A stretch of 64,000 bases of DNA from Clostridium sp. Cult3 (lineage in GTDB: Bacteria; Bacillota; Clostridia; Tissierellales; Tepidimicrobiaceae): the NCBI RefSeq assembly GCF_021655115.1, contig NZ_PPXY01000034.1, forward strand, positions 1 to 64,000, in the 5' to 3' direction. Made by a program: the position numbers and the translations under genes. Below are positions 25,047 through 32,559 of this stretch, piece after piece. Position 1 is the stretch's first letter, and every line of letters starts with the position of its first letter. Under the pieces are notes generated by a model. The model had not been told where the DNA came from. It searched no databases and was given only the letters and a program-made list of their open reading frames with translations.

Positions 25047-26330
25047 ATGGCTAGTCTAAAGATATTGAAAGGAAATATAGTTCATACGCCAAAATTTGGT
25101 GAATTTGAAATAAAGGAAAAGGCCTACTTAGTAGTCAATGGGGCATTTGTAGAAGGAATATATGAACAGCTTCCCGAAAAATATGCTTCAATAGATATCC
25201 TTGATTATGGAGATAAGCTAATCATACCTGGTTTTGTAGATTTGCATTTACATGCTTCCCAATTCAACAATAGGGGATTGGGAGTGGACAAGGAACTACT
25301 TGATTGGCTAAATGTTTATACTTTTCCTGAAGAGGCTAAATATGAGGATTTGGATTTTGCTAAGAAAGCCTATGAGAAGTTTGTGTATGAATTGTGGAAA
25401 CAAGGTACTACTAGATCGGTAATATTTGCAACTATCCACAAGGAATCAACTATGCTTCTGATGGATATGATAGATAAGGCAGGCCTTGGAGCTTTTGTAG
25501 GTAAATTAAATATGGATAGGAACAGTCCAGATTTCTATATAGAGGATACCAAAAAGTCCTTAGAGGATACGGAAGACTATATAAGATCCACCAGGGACAA
25601 ATACGATTTAGTTAAACCTATAATTACCCCAAGATTTGTTCCAAGTTGTACTGAAGAAATGATGAAGGGGTTAGGAGAACTAGCTGATAAATATGATGTC
25701 CATATACAATCCCATCTATCTGAAAATAGAAGTGAGATAAAATGGGTTGAAGAACTTCACCCAGACTGTAGTTCTTATGCTGCAGTATACGATAAATATG
25801 GATTGTTTGGTGGGGACCATCCTACGGTAATGGCCCATTGCGTATGGAATACAGAGGAAGAAATGGAGTTAATGCTTAAGAACAACGTGTTCGTAGCCCA
25901 TTCCCCTTGTTCCAATGCTAATGTTTCCAGCGGTATTGCCCCTATAAGGAAGTTCATCGATAAAGGAATTCCTGTAGGATTAGCTAGCGATATTTCCGGT
26001 GGACATAAGCTGGCTATACCTGATGCAATGGTATTGGCAGCCCAGTTGGCTAATCTAAGATGGGTTCATATAGATGATAGGGACGAACATTTGTCGACAG
26101 CTGAATTATTCTATCTAGCTACAAAAGGTGGAGGAGAATTCTTTGGCAAGGTTGGATCCTTTGAAGAAGGATACGAATTCGATGCTTTAATAATAGATGA
26201 TACAAATCTATTTGATGTAAATGATCGTACTTTAGAGGAACGAATTCAAAAGTATATCTATCTTGGAGATGATAGAAATATTGTTGACAGATATGTAGCG
26301 GGAAATAGATTAGAAGAACCAAAGTTTTAG
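25047..26330 (+). CDS. guaD: Guanine deaminase
   Basis: The 427-residue amidohydrolase converts guanine to xanthine and ammonia. The metal-binding HxH is in PGFVDLHLHASQFNNRGLG, the third and fourth ligands in IQSHLSENRSE and VMAHCVWNTEEE, and the catalytic Asp in GLASDISGGH. NRGLGVDKELLDWLNVYTFP is typical of the guanine deaminase subgroup. AGAGGTGAT precedes the ATG. The purine permease gene lies immediately upstream, so imported guanine would be deaminated at once. Confidence 0.93.
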   Translation: MASLKILKGNIVHTPKFGEFEIKEKAYLVVNGAFVEGIYEQLPEKYASIDILDYGDKLIIPGFVDLHLHASQFNNRGLGVDKELLDWLNVYTFPEEAKYEDLDFAKKAYEKFVYELWKQGTTRSVIFATIHKESTMLLMDMIDKAGLGAFVGKLNMDRNSPDFYIEDTKKSLEDTEDYIRSTRDKYDLVKPIITPRFVPSCTEEMMKGLGELADKYDVHIQSHLSENRSEIKWVEELHPDCSSYAAVYDKYGLFGGDHPTVMAHCVWNTEEEMELMLKNNVFVAHSPCSNANVSSGIAPIRKFIDKGIPVGLASDISGGHKLAIPDAMVLAAQLANLRWVHIDDRDEHLSTAELFYLATKGGGEFFGKVGSFEEGYEFDALIIDDTNLFDVNDRTLEERIQKYIYLGDDRNIVDRYVAGNRLEEPKF

Positions 26331-26341
26331 ATGCAATAATA

Positions 26342-26375
26342 TAGTGGCCTTTAGGTGTACACCTAAAGGCCACTA
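26342..26375. terminator. Bidirectional terminator, perfect 34-bp palindrome
   Basis: TAGTGGCCTTTAGGTGT is followed directly by its exact complement. It sits between the converging guaD and metallo-beta-lactamase-fold genes. Flanking A/T tracts suit termination from either side. Confidence 0.85.
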
Positions 26376-26390
26376 ATATTATAATAATCT

Positions 26391-27503
26391 TTATTTAAAT
26401 TCTAATACCGTTCCTGTTGAGTTTACAAAGCTTATATCAGGAGCCATTTTTTCAAACATTTCTACAGCTCTGGTTCCAGTACAATGGGATAGTCCTACTT
26501 TTTCAATTCCTAGTTCTTTAAAGTGCTTGATAGTTTCTTCAGTTCTAGCATCATCTGCTTCTATTAGATGGGTTCCACCTATAACTGCATATATATTCTT
26601 TCCTGTTTTTTCGTGAATTGTGTCAACTATGTTCATGATTCCAGTATGCGAACATCCGGTTAGTATAACAATTCCTTTGTTTGTGTCTATAGCAATGGCT
26701 ACTTCTTCTACGAATTCATCAAGTTTGTATTCGTCATCAATTTTAACTTGCATAGCAGGGTTTAACTTTTCTTTTTCTGTTTTTCCAAAGTTGGTAAATA
26801 TACTTACTTGGTCTGAAATTTTCAATTCATCTACGTCAATATATTCTACTTTTACATTATTTTCGTTTAAATATTTTTCGTCGAAGTCTATTCCGATAAA
26901 GGTATAACCAGGTTTCCCATCTGTAAAGTCTAGCTTTGGACCAGGTTTTGCTTGGTGGTGGTACTTGTCATTATATTTAAAGAATTTGTCGTTTACATAA
27001 AGGGTAAAGTCTTCTGGCTTAACTTTTTCAACAAAATCTTTTACTCCACCACAGTGGTCGTAATGAGCATGGCTTAGGATCATACAATCGGTTTCTTTCA
27101 TATTTATGCCCAGTTTTTTTGCATTTTCTAGATAGTTTGCACTTTTACCTGTATCAAATAAAATATTTCCCTCTTCGGTTTCAATATACATTGCAATACC
27201 GTGTTCAGGCGTTAAACTTTCATTTGAATTATTTGAGTTTTCGATTAAGGTAGTTACTTTTACTGGTGATTTTTTCTCCGTATCTACAAATACAGTTTTG
27301 TCTTTGTAGTCAACTTTTCCACCGAAAAGCTCTATAAAATAACGAATAGGTGCGTATGTTGTGCCATCTTTAATAAATGCATTTACATCTGCCTCTTCCC
27401 CGTCTACAAGGATTTTAACATCGTTGGCAGCAAATGTTGGCACAATCTGCATGAGACATAAAACTAAAACTAAGATCATACTAAAGATAGATTTTTTTGA
27501 CAT
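26391..27503 (-). CDS. Secreted metallo-beta-lactamase-fold hydrolase with copper-amine-oxidase-N-like stalk domain
   Basis: The 370-residue product has a Sec signal peptide (MSKKSIFSMILVLVLCLMQI). A stalk domain of the copper-amine-oxidase-N type follows at about 28-75 (KILVDGEEADVNAFIKDGTT, YAPIRYFIELFGG). The metallo-beta-lactamase fold has its dizinc motif ILSHAHYDHCGG, and later GCSHTGIMN and GGTHL. The family acts on varied esters, phosphates or thioesters, and this domain pairing is outside well-characterised enzymes. The ATG at 27503 has GGGAGGAA before it; six further upstream codons are unsupported. It is transcribed alone, so the substrate cannot be read from context. Confidence 0.85.
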   Translation of the reverse strand: MSKKSIFSMILVLVLCLMQIVPTFAANDVKILVDGEEADVNAFIKDGTTYAPIRYFIELFGGKVDYKDKTVFVDTEKKSPVKVTTLIENSNNSNESLTPEHGIAMYIETEEGNILFDTGKSANYLENAKKLGINMKETDCMILSHAHYDHCGGVKDFVEKVKPEDFTLYVNDKFFKYNDKYHHQAKPGPKLDFTDGKPGYTFIGIDFDEKYLNENNVKVEYIDVDELKISDQVSIFTNFGKTEKEKLNPAMQVKIDDEYKLDEFVEEVAIAIDTNKGIVILTGCSHTGIMNIVDTIHEKTGKNIYAVIGGTHLIEADDARTEETIKHFKELGIEKVGLSHCTGTRAVEMFEKMAPDISFVNSTGTVLEFK

Positions 27504-27574
27504 AAACAATTCCTCCCACAAGATTGATATTTTTATAACAACAAGATTATACCATAAAGGTCTTGGCTTAACCT

Positions 27575-27635
27575 TTGATATATCAATATTTGATAGAATC
27601 CAAATAGCTATAGATAAAATCTATAGCTATTTTGG
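27575..27635. promoter_or_regulatory. Dyad-rich intergenic region between divergent genes
   Basis: A 12-bp perfect palindrome TTGATATATCAA (27575-27586) is followed by a second inverted repeat, about 27600-27635. The latter pairs CCAAA(T)AGCTATAGAT with ATCTATAGCTA(T)TTTGG. It lies between the divergent starts at 27503 and 27704, where operators are expected and terminators are not. Neither arm is followed by a T-tract. Which regulator binds is unknown. Confidence 0.4.
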
Positions 27636-27703
27636 ACAAGTTAAACCTAATTTAGTAAAATATATATTAATATGTGAATTAAAATTTGAAGGGTGGGAAT
27701 GCC

Positions 27704-28726
27704 ATGGATATAAAGGAAGTTAGAAAAGTTGCAAGGGAAAGGATGAAGGGCTACTGTAGAGTATGTCCAGTATGCAACGGGGTAGCCTGTGCAGGAGAGG
27801 TTCCTGGTATGGGAGGATCTTTGACAGGAGCTGCTTTTAAGAGCAATGTAGAAGATCTAGGGAAGGTAAAGTTGAGATTAAAAACTATTCATGATGCTAA
27901 GGATCCTAATATGAAATTTGAATTTTTCGGTGAAGAGCTAGATTTCCCTGTATTGGTTGCACCTATAACGGGAAGTGCCTTCAATATGGGAGGGGCCTTG
28001 ACGGAAAGGGAATATATAGACAGCGTAGTAAGGGGCAGCCTATCATCAGGAACTATTGCCATGATTGGGGATTCAGCAGACTTGACCATGTATGAAGATG
28101 GCCTAGAGGCTTTAAAAGCAGCTGGAGGTAAAGGAGTACCTATTATCAAGCCAAGGGAAAATCCCCATGTTATAGAAAATGTAAAAAAAGCAGAAGAGAT
28201 CAATTCGGTAGCGGTGGGAATGGATATAGATGGAGCAGGATTAGTCACCATGGCGCTAAAGGGGCAACCTGTGGGACCAAAGACTGTAAAGGAACTAGAG
28301 GAAGTAGTCTCTTCTAGTAAATTGCCTTTTATCCTAAAGGGGATAATGACTGTTGAAGAAGCTCAATTAGCTGTAGAAGTAGGAGCTAAGGCCATAGTAG
28401 TTTCAAACCACGGCGGCAGAGTACTAGATCATGCAGAATCCACAGCCAAGGCATTGTCTGAAATAAGTAAAGCAGTAAAGGGTAAAATTATGATCCTTGT
28501 AGATGGAGGAATACGTTCTGGAGTAGATGTGTTCAAGATGTTGGCCTTAGGAGCCGATGGAGTACTAATAGGTAGACCCATAATCATAGGCGCCTTTGGC
28601 GGTTATGAAGAAGGAGTATCACTAATCCTTGACAATATGAAGAAGGAATTGCATCAAGCTATGATATTGACTGGTTGCAAGGATTTGGAGGCTATTGATG
28701 AGAGGAGGATTATTATCCCAGACTAA
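27704..28726 (+). CDS. FMN-dependent alpha-hydroxyacid dehydrogenase/oxidase family protein
   Basis: The 340-residue product has the FMN-binding TIM barrel of the lactate/glycolate oxidase family. Signatures are FPVLVAPITGSAFNMGG, VVSNHGGRVLDH with the catalytic His, ILVDGGIRSGVDVFKMLALG and ADGVLIGRPI. An N-terminal cysteine-rich stretch (YCRVCPVCNGVACAG) is a clostridial peculiarity and may bind metal or take part in electron transfer. The ATG at 27704 follows GGGTGGGA; the TTG six codons earlier lacks a site. In anaerobes the physiological acceptor is probably not oxygen. Substrate is unknown. Confidence 0.85.
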   Translation: MDIKEVRKVARERMKGYCRVCPVCNGVACAGEVPGMGGSLTGAAFKSNVEDLGKVKLRLKTIHDAKDPNMKFEFFGEELDFPVLVAPITGSAFNMGGALTEREYIDSVVRGSLSSGTIAMIGDSADLTMYEDGLEALKAAGGKGVPIIKPRENPHVIENVKKAEEINSVAVGMDIDGAGLVTMALKGQPVGPKTVKELEEVVSSSKLPFILKGIMTVEEAQLAVEVGAKAIVVSNHGGRVLDHAESTAKALSEISKAVKGKIMILVDGGIRSGVDVFKMLALGADGVLIGRPIIIGAFGGYEEGVSLILDNMKKELHQAMILTGCKDLEAIDERRIIIPD

Positions 28727-28808
28727 AATTTATGACATAAAAATCTTCAAATGAGAAAAGATAATATGGACTAGGATTTCTACTAATAAATATTGAAGGG
28801 ATGGTAAT

Positions 28809-29081
28809 ATGAATCTTGATAATATCATAGAGAAGAGAAAAGTTAACGATGGTATTCACAGTTTAGTGCTGGAGATTTCTGCTGATGAATATAGAAAAGA
28901 TTATGATGAATATGAAGCAGATTACGCCTTAAATATTTTGGAAAGGCATTTAGAAAATAGAAACGATGATGGGAGACCGTCAGATGTTAAGATTGATTAC
29001 GATAGCAAAAATGATATAGTAAAGATATTTGCAAATATTCATTACCTGGGCAATGAACATACAAACTATAGATTTGAATAA
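28809..29081 (+). CDS. Small acidic protein of unknown function
   Basis: The 90-residue product is acidic, soluble and rich in Asp, Glu and Tyr (SADEYRKDYDEYEADYALNI, ending NEHTNYRFE). I recognise no domain. AAGGGATGG lies just upstream of the ATG, codon use matches its neighbours and a terminator follows, so it is probably a real single gene. Confidence 0.6.
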   Translation: MNLDNIIEKRKVNDGIHSLVLEISADEYRKDYDEYEADYALNILERHLENRNDDGRPSDVKIDYDSKNDIVKIFANIHYLGNEHTNYRFE

Positions 29082-29130
29082 TATTGGAGACCTACTATTT
29101 ATCTGACGTATAACAAGAGTTATGAAGTTA

Positions 29131-29178
29131 ATAAAAAAGCTCATTTTTAGTGAGGAAAAACTAGAAATGAGTTTTTTT
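29131..29178 (+). terminator. Rho-independent terminator
   Basis: Arms CTCATTT(TT)AGT and ACT(AG)AAATGAG around a GAGGAAA-type loop are followed by TTTTTTTG. It ends the small-protein transcript just before the TnpB unit. Confidence 0.75.
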
Positions 29179-29257
29179 GTTTTGCAAAGGGGTTGAACAT
29201 ATGTTACAATATACATGAACACTAGTTCTAAACCTAATTAATACTAAGGTGATTAAT

Positions 29258-30370
29258 TTGAAAATAACCTATGTTTTAGAGTTGCTAAAACCAACAAAGA
29301 GAAAACAAAATATACTTTTTAATAATATTTCAGAAGTGGTTGAAAACCGTCGCGATATTGCTACTAGGCTTAAAGATGGTGAAACCAAACTAACTTCTGC
29401 TCACTTCAAAGGGAGTAATTTACCATCTATTGTAATCAATCAAAATATTAGAGAAGTTAAAGCTTTATACAACAATTTTAAAAAATCTAATCCCCAAAAA
29501 GAAAATATAGAATTTAAACCAAATCAACCTATATGCTATAACAATCAAAACTATAAAATAGATGGACATATAATTTCAATACCTCTTTTTTATAATGGTA
29601 AATGTCAAAGGTTTGCACTTCCAATCAAACAAACGGATAGGCTTGAAAAATTAATTAAGCATATGGAAAATGGGTGTAAGCTTGGCAAAGCAAGTCTATT
29701 TTATAAAAATAACCTTTGGTATTTTGCTGTAACTATAGATTTAGAGGACAAAAAAAGGAAATATACTAATGTGATGGGAATCGACATAGGGCTCAGACAA
29801 TTAGCTGTTGCTAGTATTATGAATTTAGAAGGCGAAGAAATTAATCGTCAATTTTATAATGGAAATGAGGCCGGGTTCAAACGCAAAAAATATCGTTCAC
29901 TAAGAAGAAAATTAGGCATGGCTAAAAAACTAAAAAAAATTAAAAGTATTAACAATAAAGAGCAAAGATGGATTAGAGATTTAAACCATAAAATAAGCCG
30001 ACAACTTGTTAATCTTGCTGTGCAAGAAAATGTGGGCATAATAGTTATGGAAAATCTAAAAAATATCCGTGAAACTGCTAGGAGTTTCAATAGAGCTGAT
30101 AGAAACATAAATAGCTGGGCATTTTATGACCTTCAACAATTTATTGAATACAAAGCTAATTTGGCTGGAATAGAGGTGATATACATAAACCCGAAATACA
30201 CTTCCCAAAGATGTTCAAAGTGTGGTAAGGTAGAAAAAAGTAATCGCATAGGCAATCTATATTCCTGTGCGTGTGGTAATCATATTCACGCTGATTTAAA
30301 TGGGAGTAGAAACATAGCTAAAAATTATATAGAAAATATCTGCTTAGACGGTAACGGTCTAAGTGCCTAG
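29258..30370 (+). CDS. tnpB: TnpB-family RNA-guided nuclease (IS200/IS605-type OrfB), stand-alone
   Basis: The 370-residue product has the TnpB layout: basic N-terminal domain, split RuvC nuclease and zinc finger. The RuvC acidic residues are all present: Asp176 (MGIDIGLRQLAVAS), Glu265 (IIVMENLKNI) and Asp346 (HADLNGSRNIA). The zinc finger CSKCG...CACG lies between the last two. The start is probably TTG 29258, with AAGGTG six bases before it; an in-frame GTG at 29249 overlaps that site. No TnpA transposase is adjacent, so movement would need one in trans. TnpB proteins cut DNA using an RNA made from the element's right end. All residues needed for cleavage appear intact. Confidence 0.92.
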   Translation: MKITYVLELLKPTKRKQNILFNNISEVVENRRDIATRLKDGETKLTSAHFKGSNLPSIVINQNIREVKALYNNFKKSNPQKENIEFKPNQPICYNNQNYKIDGHIISIPLFYNGKCQRFALPIKQTDRLEKLIKHMENGCKLGKASLFYKNNLWYFAVTIDLEDKKRKYTNVMGIDIGLRQLAVASIMNLEGEEINRQFYNGNEAGFKRKKYRSLRRKLGMAKKLKKIKSINNKEQRWIRDLNHKISRQLVNLAVQENVGIIVMENLKNIRETARSFNRADRNINSWAFYDLQQFIEYKANLAGIEVIYINPKYTSQRCSKCGKVEKSNRIGNLYSCACGNHIHADLNGSRNIAKNYIENICLDGNGLSA

Positions 30371-30544
30371 GTTGGTATATCCATATCTTAGGAGGGTTGA
30401 CGACACAGCCTAAAGTCTACACCATACTCACTAACCAGAAATGGAAAGGTGTTTAAGTAGTAGATAACCTCGTAAGTTCCTTGTAGGAATCCCAAAGAAA
30501 ACTATGAACGATTGGGTAGGATGTCGGCTATAAGGAATTGAAAC
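30371..30544 (+). ncRNA. Putative omega-RNA (reRNA) and right end of the TnpB element
   Basis: The non-coding stretch after tnpB contains conserved-looking structure. One example is the arms ATCCCAA and TTGGGTAGGAT around a purine-rich loop (about 30488-30522). It ends in GGCTATAAGGAATTGAAAC at 30526-30544. TnpB omega-RNAs overlap the 3' end of the gene and run to the element end, with the guide taken from flanking DNA. The flank starting near 30545 (AATTTATAGAATTTATAATT) would be the guide. The boundary is inferred from position and motif only. The ending resembles the 3' end of type I-B/III CRISPR repeats, but there is only one copy. Confidence 0.55.
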
Positions 30545-30580
30545 AATTTATAGAATTTATAATTTACTCTAAAAAAATAG

Positions 30581-30613
30581 CCACTAACTTATGACAAAAG
30601 CATAAGTTAGTGG
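30581..30613 (-). terminator. Terminator of the Rieske oxidoreductase gene
   Basis: A perfect 13-bp stem (CCACTAACTTATG and complement) with a seven-base loop. On the minus strand it is followed by CTATTTTTTTAG. It lies 71 bp beyond the oxidoreductase stop, with repeat copy R1 in between. Confidence 0.8.
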
Positions 30614-30627
30614 TATACAAGTTCTAA

Positions 30628-30681
30628 AATAAGTTAACAAGTTAGTGCCGGGGGCGGATATTTACCGGGGGCGGATATTTA
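30628..30681 (+). repeat. Intergenic repeat R, copy 1 (two tandem units)
   Basis: The core AATAAGTTAACAAGTTAGTG plus CCGGGGGCGGATATTTA is followed by a second CCGGGGGCGGATATTTA unit. The repeat ends 3 bp from the stop of the leftward oxidoreductase gene. Confidence 0.85.
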
Positions 30682-30684
30682 TAT

Positions 30685-32250
30685 TTAATAATCATCCTTA
30701 AGTAACTTTTCTATGGTATTTACGCTATTATCCTTCCTTAGTGGTTTTACTGCAGGACCTTGGATTATCTCGCCTTTGTAGGTAAATCTTGAACCATGAC
30801 AAGGACAATCCCAGGATTTTTCCGCAGAATTCCAATTTAGCTCACAACCCATATGGGGACAGGTGGTATTTACTAAATGGAAGTTGCCTTCTTCATCTCT
30901 ATAGGCTCCAACTCTTTCCCCTTCTATTTTCACTACCTTGCTTTCTCCAGGTTGAATATCTATATCTTCAGGTATTGGAGTAAGCTTTCCATCTAACAGA
31001 TGCTCTGCAACGCTTAAATTTTGTACGATGAAGTTTTTGGCTGATGCAATTATATTTTTCCGTGAAGGATTATACACATCCTGCCATTCGCTTTCCCCTT
31101 CTACTATCAAATCCCTAAGAATCATAGCAGATACCATGCTATTTGTCATACCCCACTGTTGAAATCCTGTGGCAACGTATAGATTAGGGGTGTTGGATGT
31201 AAAGTTTCCAACATAAGGAATCCCATCTAAAGTTAAATAATCTTGAGTAGACCATCTATAGGGAATGCTCTCTACAGTGAATAAATTTTCGGCGAAATCC
31301 ACCAAGGCTTGGTAATTCTCCTCTGTATCATCCTTCTGCCCAGTAATGTGATTGGCCCCTACTACTAATATGAGTTCCCCGTCTTCAGTATTTTGATGGC
31401 GAAGGGATCGGGTAGGGCTTTCGGCATTAATATACATTCCACCGGGGTATTTTTCTTTTGCCTTGATTCCGATGATATAAGATCTTATGGGGAAAATTCT
31501 TGCAAAGTAGATTCCCGGCTTATTATAGAAGGGATAATGAGATGCCATGATAACCTTCTTAGCCTTTATTCTTTTTCCCTGTTCAGTAGTAACTATATAA
31601 TTGTCATCTTTTTCAATATTAATTCCTCGACTGTTCTCAAATATTTGAACACCATTCTTGTGTATAACTTCTGCTAAGCCTAGTACATATTTTCGTGGAT
31701 GAAATTGGGCCTGATCATCAAAGCGAACTGCTGCCTTAATGGGAATGTGAAAAGGTATTTTATCTACGTAGGAGGCCTTGATCCCTAGATTATACGCTGC
31801 TTTAGCTTCATCCTTAATCTTTTGGATATATTTGTCTTCTTGAGTATATACGAAGGCTGATTGGGAGATATAATCACAGTCAATTTGATTGTCCTCGGAA
31901 ATCTTCTTTATCTCCTTTATTGCATATTCATTAGCTTCAGCATATTGCTTGGCTAAATCCTTTCCCATGGCCCTTTGGATTTTATCATATATCAGCTCAT
32001 GCTGAGATGTAATCTTAGCTGTGGTATGGGCTGTGGTACTTTGACAAATACGGTCTGCTTCAATAATTGCTATTTTAAAACCTTCCTTTTGCAATAGATA
32101 AGCACAGGATATACCCACCAATCCACCACCTACTATAAGAATATCTACATCTATATCTTCTTCTAATGTTGGATATTCTGTAGTAGGAGTAGATGCCAGC
32201 CAATAGGATTTAGGCAAATCCCTGAAGTTATTCTGATCATTAACACCCAT
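30685..32250 (-). CDS. FAD-dependent oxidoreductase with C-terminal Rieske [2Fe-2S] domain
   Basis: The 521-residue product starts with a DAO-type FAD domain. Its dinucleotide motif is VDILIVGGGLVGISCAYLLQ, and STTAHTTAKITSQHELIYDK follows. A C-terminal Rieske domain at about 425-500 keeps both ligand boxes, CPHMGCELNW and CPCHGSRF. Proteins of this layout are seen in many Firmicutes and probably shuttle electrons between an amine or glycine-like substrate and an iron-sulfur chain. The substrate is not established. GGAGGGGAT precedes the ATG. It is transcribed alone and its terminator is the hairpin at 30581-30613. Confidence 0.9.
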   Translation of the reverse strand: MGVNDQNNFRDLPKSYWLASTPTTEYPTLEEDIDVDILIVGGGLVGISCAYLLQKEGFKIAIIEADRICQSTTAHTTAKITSQHELIYDKIQRAMGKDLAKQYAEANEYAIKEIKKISEDNQIDCDYISQSAFVYTQEDKYIQKIKDEAKAAYNLGIKASYVDKIPFHIPIKAAVRFDDQAQFHPRKYVLGLAEVIHKNGVQIFENSRGINIEKDDNYIVTTEQGKRIKAKKVIMASHYPFYNKPGIYFARIFPIRSYIIGIKAKEKYPGGMYINAESPTRSLRHQNTEDGELILVVGANHITGQKDDTEENYQALVDFAENLFTVESIPYRWSTQDYLTLDGIPYVGNFTSNTPNLYVATGFQQWGMTNSMVSAMILRDLIVEGESEWQDVYNPSRKNIIASAKNFIVQNLSVAEHLLDGKLTPIPEDIDIQPGESKVVKIEGERVGAYRDEEGNFHLVNTTCPHMGCELNWNSAEKSWDCPCHGSRFTYKGEIIQGPAVKPLRKDNSVNTIEKLLKDDY

Positions 32251-32436
32251 ATTATCCCCTCCAAATAGATACGTAAAGTTTCTTTCAAATCTATTTTTTG
32301 CTTTAGCAAGATAAAATATACAGATACTTTTTACTTTTATTTTATAGTAGATATAAAAGATTTGCCTTATTTAGCAAAACCAATAAATATAGAAGAATTT
32401 TTTCTGTCATCCTGTTATTTAACCAAAGAATATCCC

Positions 32437-32470
32437 AATAAGTTCACAAGTTAGTGCCGGGGGCTGATAG
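32437..32470 (+). repeat. Intergenic repeat R, copy 2 (degenerate)
   Basis: AATAAGTTCACAAGTTAGTG then CCGGGGGCTGAT: two substitutions from the core, no tandem unit. It lies in the 309-bp gap between divergent genes. The left flank CTGTCATCCTG...AGAAT resembles that of copy 6. Near the right end of the gap a weak promoter (TATAAT at about 32532) precedes the 5'-nucleotidase gene. Confidence 0.7.
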
Positions 32471-32559
32471 TGTTGAGCGCCGAGGAAGGATATTGGTATG
32501 TTTTTTTTGGTGCAATTGAAATAGTATAATGCTATAATTATATGTAAAAGGAGGTATAT

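Noticed and set aside
27600-27635. Terminator between 27503 and 27704
   Set aside because: It lies between divergent starts and lacks a T-tract on either strand, so it was listed only as a dyad-rich regulatory region.
30526-30544. CRISPR-repeat-like sequence
   Set aside because: Only a single copy, with no spacers and no cas genes; better explained as the right end of the TnpB element.
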